A stretch of 53,495 bases of DNA from Halobacteriales archaeon QS_6_64_34 (lineage in GTDB: Archaea > Halobacteriota > Halobacteria > Halobacteriales > Haloarculaceae), in the NCBI GenBank assembly GCA_003020925.1, contig PXRT01000013.1, positions 92,975 through 146,469 on the forward strand. Direction: 5' to 3'. Each line of letters opens with the position of its first letter. The stretch's first letter is position 1. A program made the translations under genes and the position numbers. Positions 48,579 through 53,495 of this stretch are shown here, in pieces. Under the pieces are notes generated by a model. The model did no database searches, was not told the DNA's origin, and worked only from the letters and a program-made list of their open reading frames with translations.

Positions 48579-51023
48579 ATGCGGGAATCGGCTCCGGAGA
48601 ACGAGGCCTGGCGCACGTATTTTGGGTTCGAAGAGCCCTACGGTAACCAGGCCGACGCCATCGAGCGCGTCATCGAGACGGGGAAGGCCCGTGGCTTCCT
48701 CGCGATGGAGGGGCCATGTGGCACCGGGAAGACGATGGCGGCCCTGACCGCCGGCGCCCATCTCGTCCGGGACACCGACCTCTACGACCGTATCGTCGTG
48801 GTCACGCCGGTCAAACAGCAACTCCAGCAGTTCGTCGACGACCTGCGGACGCTCAATAGCGGGCTCGATGACCCCTTCGACGGTATCTCCCTCGTGGGCA
48901 AACGGGACCTCTGTCCGTACGGCCGCGAGGGGAAGTTCCCCGACGACGCGAGCACCCACGACCGCTGTGAGGAACTCCGGGAGGCGACCGCCAGACTCGT
49001 CGAGGACGACGGCCGGAGTGATGGTGCGGCAGTCGCCGACACCGCCATCGAGAGCGAGGTCGACGACGATGACCAGTGGTGGGACCCGCGACTGGGTCAG
49101 GAACTCGCCGCTGGGGCCCGGCCGGACGCCGCCGCACAGACGACGCTGGGCGAGGACACGCTCGCGACGGCGGGCGCGGCCTCGCCGTACCGACCGAGCC
49201 AGCCCACCGCACCGGAGTCGATGGCCGAGGGCGACGACCCGCCGCTGTACTGCCCCTTCGAGGCCGACTGGTACGCACGCAACAAGGGCTCGCCGGTGGA
49301 CTTCTCGGCCGGTCCGAACAACGTGGTCGCCATCGAGGACTACCTGCCCGAGGCCGTCGAACGGGGGACCTGCCCCCACCGTGTGATGAGCGTCATGCTC
49401 GAAGAAGCGGACGTGGTCGTCGGCAACTACAACCACCTGTTCGACCCCAACTCCCGGCCGCTGCTGTCGGCGGTTCTCGACGACCAGACCTTCGTCGTGG
49501 TCGACGAAGCCCACCGGCTGGAGGAGCGGGTCAGGGACCTGCTCTCTGACCGCCTCGGGAAACAGACCATCACGCAGGCACGCAACGACTGCGACCTGCT
49601 GGTCCAGCGCGCTCAACAGAGCGCCGACCACAAGGCACAGGTCCGTGAGGTACTCTCGGCGCGGGCGGTCCCGCTGGAAGCGGTCGAGCGTGCCCGGACG
49701 TTCTATGCCGACCTCGAACGCTGGGTCGACGACCGGGTGGAGTCCTATCTCGACAGCGAACACGAGGGGTGGCGCGCGGACCCGTCGATGCTCCCCGAGC
49801 ACGACCGCGAGATACCGCTTCGGGACCCCGACACCGTCGAACAGGACGAACTCACCGAGTGGGCCGAGCAGAAGGGGTACGACGGCGGGCTGTGGCGGTC
49901 GCTGGCGAAAATCGGCGCGGCCGTCGAGGACGCTATCGACCAGCTCGGGCTGACGCGCCAGCCGGTCTGTGCCGTCGTCGGCGCCATCGCGGGGCAGTGG
50001 TGGGAACGGGACCACTCGACGTTTCTGCGGGAAATCGAACTGGAACACTCCCCCGACGGCCGACGGGCCACGAATGCCGACTACGAGATCGTCTACACGC
50101 CCGGGCTGCTGTGTTACAACTGCATGCCCACACTGGCGCTCCGTGACGTCTTCGACGAACTCGGTGGCGGTGTGGTGATGAGTGCGACCCTGGAGCCACT
50201 GGACGTCTTTACCACGGTCGCCGGGCTCGACGGGCTGGCCGAGCAGGCCATCGACGACGCAGACGAGGACGCTCCCACGCGGCCGGTCCGCTCAGTGACT
50301 TACGACCTGCCGTTCCCGCCCGAGAACCGCGCCTCCTACATCGTCGACGCCCGGCCTTTCACCGCCCGGAATCGCGGGACCCCCGAGGAGATGCAGCCAC
50401 TCGGGGACAACTGGAATCCGACCCGCGACGAGTACGCCCAGGCGCTGCGGGCACTGGCGCGCTCGCCGGGTAACGTGTTGATTGCGATGCCCAACTACCG
50501 CGAGGCGAGGTGGGCGGGGGCCTACCTGCAGGCGGCCGTCGAGAAAGACGTACTGGTCGATGAGTCCTCCAGTAACGAGGAGACCGACCGGACAAAGCGG
50601 TCCTTCTTCGCCGGCGAGGGGAAAGTGCTTGTCACCTCGACGCGGGGGACGCTCACGGAGGGCGTCGACTACGACGGCGCGAAGCTGTCGACCTGCGCCG
50701 TCGTCGGCGTCCCGCTGGTCAACATCGGCTCGCCGCGAATCCGGGCGGTCCAGCGGGCCTACGGCGAGACATTCGGCGAGGACAACGCCTTCGAATACGC
50801 GCTGACGGTGCCGGCGGTCCGGCGGGCGCGCCAGGCCATCGGTCGGGTCGTTCGCGGGGCCGACGAGGTCGGCGTACGGGCCTTCGTCGGCCGGCGCTAC
50901 ACCCCCGACGGCCGCCACTCCGTCTATGGCTTTCTCCCCGAGGGCGAACGCGAGGAGTTCACGCGGATGACACCCGACTTTCTTACACCCCAACTGGAGG
51001 CGTTCCGGGGAAACCACGGATAA
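48579..51023 (+). CDS. XPD/DinG-like ATP-dependent DNA helicase
   Basis: 814 residues, superfamily 2 helicase of the Rad3/XPD/DinG group. Walker A is GPCGTGKTMAALT, motif II is VVVDEAHRLEE and motif VI QAIGRVVRG. Four cysteines between motifs I and II (RDLCPYG, DRCEEL, LYCPFEAD and GTCPHRV) fit the 4Fe-4S cluster of the family. A ~100-residue segment between the second and third Cys is acidic and low in conservation, longer than in XPD. It is expected to unwind DNA 5'-3' in repair; monocistronic. Confidence 0.87.
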   Translation: MRESAPENEAWRTYFGFEEPYGNQADAIERVIETGKARGFLAMEGPCGTGKTMAALTAGAHLVRDTDLYDRIVVVTPVKQQLQQFVDDLRTLNSGLDDPFDGISLVGKRDLCPYGREGKFPDDASTHDRCEELREATARLVEDDGRSDGAAVADTAIESEVDDDDQWWDPRLGQELAAGARPDAAAQTTLGEDTLATAGAASPYRPSQPTAPESMAEGDDPPLYCPFEADWYARNKGSPVDFSAGPNNVVAIEDYLPEAVERGTCPHRVMSVMLEEADVVVGNYNHLFDPNSRPLLSAVLDDQTFVVVDEAHRLEERVRDLLSDRLGKQTITQARNDCDLLVQRAQQSADHKAQVREVLSARAVPLEAVERARTFYADLERWVDDRVESYLDSEHEGWRADPSMLPEHDREIPLRDPDTVEQDELTEWAEQKGYDGGLWRSLAKIGAAVEDAIDQLGLTRQPVCAVVGAIAGQWWERDHSTFLREIELEHSPDGRRATNADYEIVYTPGLLCYNCMPTLALRDVFDELGGGVVMSATLEPLDVFTTVAGLDGLAEQAIDDADEDAPTRPVRSVTYDLPFPPENRASYIVDARPFTARNRGTPEEMQPLGDNWNPTRDEYAQALRALARSPGNVLIAMPNYREARWAGAYLQAAVEKDVLVDESSSNEETDRTKRSFFAGEGKVLVTSTRGTLTEGVDYDGAKLSTCAVVGVPLVNIGSPRIRAVQRAYGETFGEDNAFEYALTVPAVRRARQAIGRVVRGADEVGVRAFVGRRYTPDGRHSVYGFLPEGEREEFTRMTPDFLTPQLEAFRGNHG

Positions 51024-51081
51024 CGGCCGGCTTGTCGCCTGAGCGGATTTTGTAACTCCCTCGTTAGCCGTAAACAAAAAA

Positions 51082-51088
51082 CATATAC
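51082..51088 (+). promoter_or_regulatory. TATA box for the small zinc protein
   Basis: CATATAC lies about 28 bases before the ATG at 51113 in an AT-rich island, typical of a leaderless haloarchaeal gene. Confidence 0.4.
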
Positions 51089-51112
51089 ATCATTATTCGA
51101 GTGTTACAAGGG

Positions 51113-51274
51113 ATGCCCGAGTGTCAGAACTGCGGCGAGTTCGTAACTGAGCAGTACGTACGGGTGTTTACACCGGAAGCCTCCGAAGCACACGGACCGA
51201 GAGTCTGCCCGAACTGTGAGGACAAACTCCGTGACGGCGCCGAGGTCCGCGAAGCGCGTTCCTCCAGACAGTAA
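51113..51274 (+). CDS. Small zinc-finger protein (DUF7563-like)
   Basis: 53 residues with two CxxC pairs, MPECQNCGEFV and VCPNCEDKL, separated by a VRVFTPEAS strand and followed by a charged helix. I recognise it as a small haloarchaeal family (DUF7563, from memory). The upstream TATA box supports expression. Role unknown; possibly a regulator or RNA/protein adaptor. Confidence 0.68.
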   Translation: MPECQNCGEFVTEQYVRVFTPEASEAHGPRVCPNCEDKLRDGAEVREARSSRQ

Positions 51275-51381
51275 CCCCGGTCACGCACATTACCGGGTCG
51301 CTGAGAACCGCTCGACAGTCACGGGTCACTGCCGGCGGTCGCTTCCGGGAACTACTCAAGTGCGGAGGCGTAGCCTCGGGT

Positions 51382-52461
51382 ATGAGCAATCTTGACGTCG
51401 AGGCGGTCGACGACATCGACACACCGACCGGCGTCGACGCCCCGGAGTACGTGCTGTACGGGGGGAAAGGCGGCGTGGGAAAGACCACCTGTGCGGCCGC
51501 CACCGCGCTGGCGTCGGCACAGGACGACACGGCGACGCTTGTCGTCTCGACGGACCCGGCCCACTCGCTGTCTGACACCCTGGAGACGGATATCCCGTCC
51601 GAGCCGACCCGTATCCGCGAGGACATCCCGCTGTACGCGGCCGAAATCGACCCCGAGGCCGCGATGGGCGAGGGGCCACTGGGGATGGAAGCCGACGCGC
51701 TGGGCGGGCTCGGTGGCCTGCTCGGCGGTGGCGGTCCGATGGGCGGCGACGCCGGCGGCCCGATGGACGGCGAGGACCCCATCGGCGGTGAGGAGGGGCT
51801 GCTGGGCGGTTCGATGCCCGGCGCCGACGAGGCAGCCGCGATGCGGCTCCTGCTCGATTACACCGACGACGACCGGTTCGACCGCGTCGTCATCGACACC
51901 GCACCCACGGGTCACACGCTCCGGCTGCTGGAACTCCCCGAGACGATGGACTCGATGGTCGGGAAGATACTACAACTGCGCGAGCGGTTCTCGGGGATGA
52001 TGGACTCGGTCAAGGGGATGTTCGGCGGCGGTGACGACGTAGACACCGAGGCCGGCATCCAGGACATAGAGGAGCTGTCGGCGCGTATCGAGCGGCTGCG
52101 AGCCATCCTGCGGGACCCCGCACGGACCGACTTCCGCATCGTGATGGTGCCCGAGACGCTGTCGGTGATGGAATCGGACCGCCTGCTCGCACAGCTCACC
52201 GACTTCGAGATTCCCGTCAGCACTATCGTCGTCAACCGTGTGATGCAAGACCCCAGCGAGGTGCTGGGCCGCGAGGTCGATACCCCCGGCCCCAACACCG
52301 ATAGCTGTGAGTTCTGTGCCCGCCGGTGGGAGGTCCAGCAGGACGCCCTGGCGCGCGCACAGGACCTCTTCCGTGGCCACGAGGTCCGACGAGTCCCCCT
52401 CTTTGCCGACGAGGTCCACGGCGAGGGGCTGCTGTCGGTCGTGGCTGCCTGTCTGGATTAG
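51382..52461 (+). CDS. ArsA/Get3-type ATPase
   Basis: 359 residues, P-loop ATPase related to the tail-anchored protein targeting factor Get3/TRC40. The deviant Walker A is GGKGGVGKTT, switch I STDPAHSLSD, switch II DTAPTGHTLRLLELPE, and the zinc-site pair is CEFC near residue 316. Between residues 92 and 155, where Get3 has its client-binding helices, there is a Gly- and Met-rich stretch (EGPLGMEADALGG and later repeats of GG/MGG). This is a marked difference from eukaryal Get3. Its end overlaps the convergent SDR gene by four bases. Confidence 0.85.
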   Translation: MSNLDVEAVDDIDTPTGVDAPEYVLYGGKGGVGKTTCAAATALASAQDDTATLVVSTDPAHSLSDTLETDIPSEPTRIREDIPLYAAEIDPEAAMGEGPLGMEADALGGLGGLLGGGGPMGGDAGGPMDGEDPIGGEEGLLGGSMPGADEAAAMRLLLDYTDDDRFDRVVIDTAPTGHTLRLLELPETMDSMVGKILQLRERFSGMMDSVKGMFGGGDDVDTEAGIQDIEELSARIERLRAILRDPARTDFRIVMVPETLSVMESDRLLAQLTDFEIPVSTIVVNRVMQDPSEVLGREVDTPGPNTDSCEFCARRWEVQQDALARAQDLFRGHEVRRVPLFADEVHGEGLLSVVAACLD

Positions 52462-53291
52462 CCAGTCAGCTTCCGAATCACGCCCAACGCGGCGTCCCGC
52501 CAGCGTGCGGGCAGGTGCCGGGCCATCAGGATGAGCTTCGCACCCTCGCCGACGGGGTAGCGCGGGCTGGGGTCGCTCGCGTTCGCGGCGTCCAGAATCG
52601 TCAGCGCGACGGTCCCGGGCGCGACCGAGAGGGCGTCCTGAATCCCCGCCAGTCGAGAGTCCTCGCGTGCGGTGTAGAGCCAGTCGTATGCGCCGGTCGT
52701 CTCTAAGTCGTCGTGTTCGCCCTGTGCGCGGTCGTAAAACTCGGTCTCGACGGGTCCGGGCTGGACCAGCACCACGTCGATGCCGTACTCGCCGGCCTCG
52801 ACGCGGAGCGAGTCGGACAGCGCCTCGAGGGCGAACTTCGAGGCCGCGTAGCCGCCCTGTCCGGGCAGCGCGAGCCGCCCCGCGACGCTTGAGACGTTGA
52901 CGATGGCCCCACGCTCCCGGGCGCGCATGTGGGGCATCACCTGCCGGATGAGACGGTGGGGGCCGTAGACGTTCACGTCGAACTGCTGGCCCGACGCGGC
53001 CAGGTCGGCGGTCGAGATGTCCTCGACGGCGCCGAACTGGGCGTAGCCGGCGTTGTTCACCAGACAGTCGATGCGCCCGGCCGATTCGACGACCGCCGCC
53101 ACGACGCGTTCGACCTGGCCGGCGTCGGTCACGTCGAGTTCGGCCGTCTCGCAGCCCGCCGCCGCGAGGTCCGCGACGTCGGTCTCGTCGCGGGCCGTCG
53201 CCCAGACCTCCCAGTCGTCGTCCAGAAACACCTCGGCTGTCGCGCGGCCGATGCCGGAGGAGGCACCGGTTATCAACACCGTCTTGGCCAT
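52458..53291 (-). CDS. Short-chain dehydrogenase/reductase
   Basis: 277 residues, classical SDR. NAD(P) turn TGASSGIGRA, NNAG motif, and active-site YAASK preceded by a Ser in NVSSVAG. Substrate unassigned. It starts MAKTVLITGASS after a frame extension that has no homology. It is convergent with the Get3-like gene. Confidence 0.85.
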   Translation of the reverse strand: MAKTVLITGASSGIGRATAEVFLDDDWEVWATARDETDVADLAAAGCETAELDVTDAGQVERVVAAVVESAGRIDCLVNNAGYAQFGAVEDISTADLAASGQQFDVNVYGPHRLIRQVMPHMRARERGAIVNVSSVAGRLALPGQGGYAASKFALEALSDSLRVEAGEYGIDVVLVQPGPVETEFYDRAQGEHDDLETTGAYDWLYTAREDSRLAGIQDALSVAPGTVALTILDAANASDPSPRYPVGEGAKLILMARHLPARWRDAALGVIRKLTG

Positions 53292-53430
53292 ACCGGCTCC
53301 TCTCACCCCGGATAATTAAGATTGCCCCGTCGAGGACTGACGAGCGCTACTGTGGTTGCAGGGCGTTCTGGCTGCTAGCACCAATCGCTGTGAAAGGGGT
53401 GGTGTTTAGTTAGGCGATTTAGACTGTCAC

Positions 53431-53495
53431 CAGCCAGAAAGCCCCCGACCGCTCGACTACTGCGACTCGCTGCGCGCTTCACTCACTCCGTTCGT
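53431..53495 (-). repeat. Dispersed repeat, near-identical to 5131-5195, running off the window
   Basis: The block from CAGCCAGAAAGCCCCCGACC to the window end equals the left part of the repeat island near 5.1 kb with one difference in 65 bases (T for C near 53487), in the same orientation. It is also the reverse complement of the 27.1 kb copy. The 139 bases between the SDR start and this block show no gene. Confidence 0.7.

Noticed and set aside
48549..50048. Minus-strand frame opposite the helicase
   Set aside because: Antisense to helicase motifs I and II and without family features.

Overview
This 53.5 kb window comes from the chromosome of a halophilic archaeon (class Halobacteria). The evidence is very GC-rich, acidic coding sequence; archaeal information genes (SecE/Sec61-gamma, Spt5, archaeal TyrRS, D-aminoacyl-tRNA deacylase DtdA, FtsZ1); halocyanin with a split cytochrome b; and many genes with a TATA-like box about 25-28 bases before the ATG, as expected for leaderless haloarchaeal transcripts. 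A Haloarcula-like genus is my guess from the style of the dispersed repeats; the sequence alone does not prove it. I found no rRNA, tRNA or CRISPR array.

Layout. 1-600: right end of a TnpB (IS200/IS605, IS1341-type) element sitting against a truncated PemK/MazF-like gene, then a non-coding stretch of consecutive perfect hairpins. 0.7-7.5 kb: FAD oxidoreductase, D-2-hydroxyacid dehydrogenase, aspartate-semialdehyde dehydrogenase, a palindromic repeat island, tyrS and endonuclease III. 7.6-14.3 kb: a respiratory locus with halocyanin, Rieske protein, a two-part cytochrome b and about six small uncharacterised membrane or zinc proteins; I read it as the haloarchaeal counterpart of a bc1/b6f complex. 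14.3-19.5 kb: an NAD-kinase-like protein without the catalytic motif, a geranylgeranyl-reductase-family enzyme, an unknown protein with two DDxxD motifs, a photolyase and a small membrane protein. 19.6-26.9 kb: a tiny Tat lipoprotein, 2-oxoacid:ferredoxin oxidoreductase (korAB) with a divergent FNR-like reductase, a CNNM/CorC protein, a thioredoxin-reductase-like protein, an HTH/Zn-ribbon regulator and a Rieske-type ferredoxin. 27.2-32.7 kb: a saccharopine-dehydrogenase-like enzyme, pabB-pabA-pabC and aroE (shikimate and p-aminobenzoate metabolism). 32.8-38.4 kb: a Na/Ca exchanger overlapping dtdA, then ftsZ1, a phasin-like helix-hairpin-helix protein, secE and spt5. 38.6-43.2 kb: an ABC-2 exporter operon, zinc-finger, PHP, membrane hydrolase and CinA genes. 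43.5-53.5 kb: a 72-bp MITE with a 5-bp target duplication in front of mscS, an aminotransferase, a PAS histidine kinase, an XPD/DinG-like helicase, small zinc proteins, Get3/ArsA and an SDR.

How the genes work together. The strongest functional unit is the electron-transport locus. A copper protein, a 2Fe-2S Rieske protein and cytochrome b (b6-type histidine spacing, PDWY quinol motif) are joined end to end with small membrane proteins that are probably haloarchaeal accessory subunits. KorAB supplies reduced ferredoxin from the TCA cycle, and the divergent FNR-like enzyme could be its redox partner.

I did not find a clear-cut new defence or mobile system. The best leads for new biology are the accessory genes of the bc-like locus, the degenerate NAD kinase, the DDxxD protein beside the prenyl reductase, the Gly/Met-rich client region of Get3, the phasin-HhH fusion, and four kinds of small repeats: the 72-bp MITE, a 57-bp palindromic element present twice, a palindromic repeat family present at both ends of a 48 kb segment, and the hairpin chain near the left edge.
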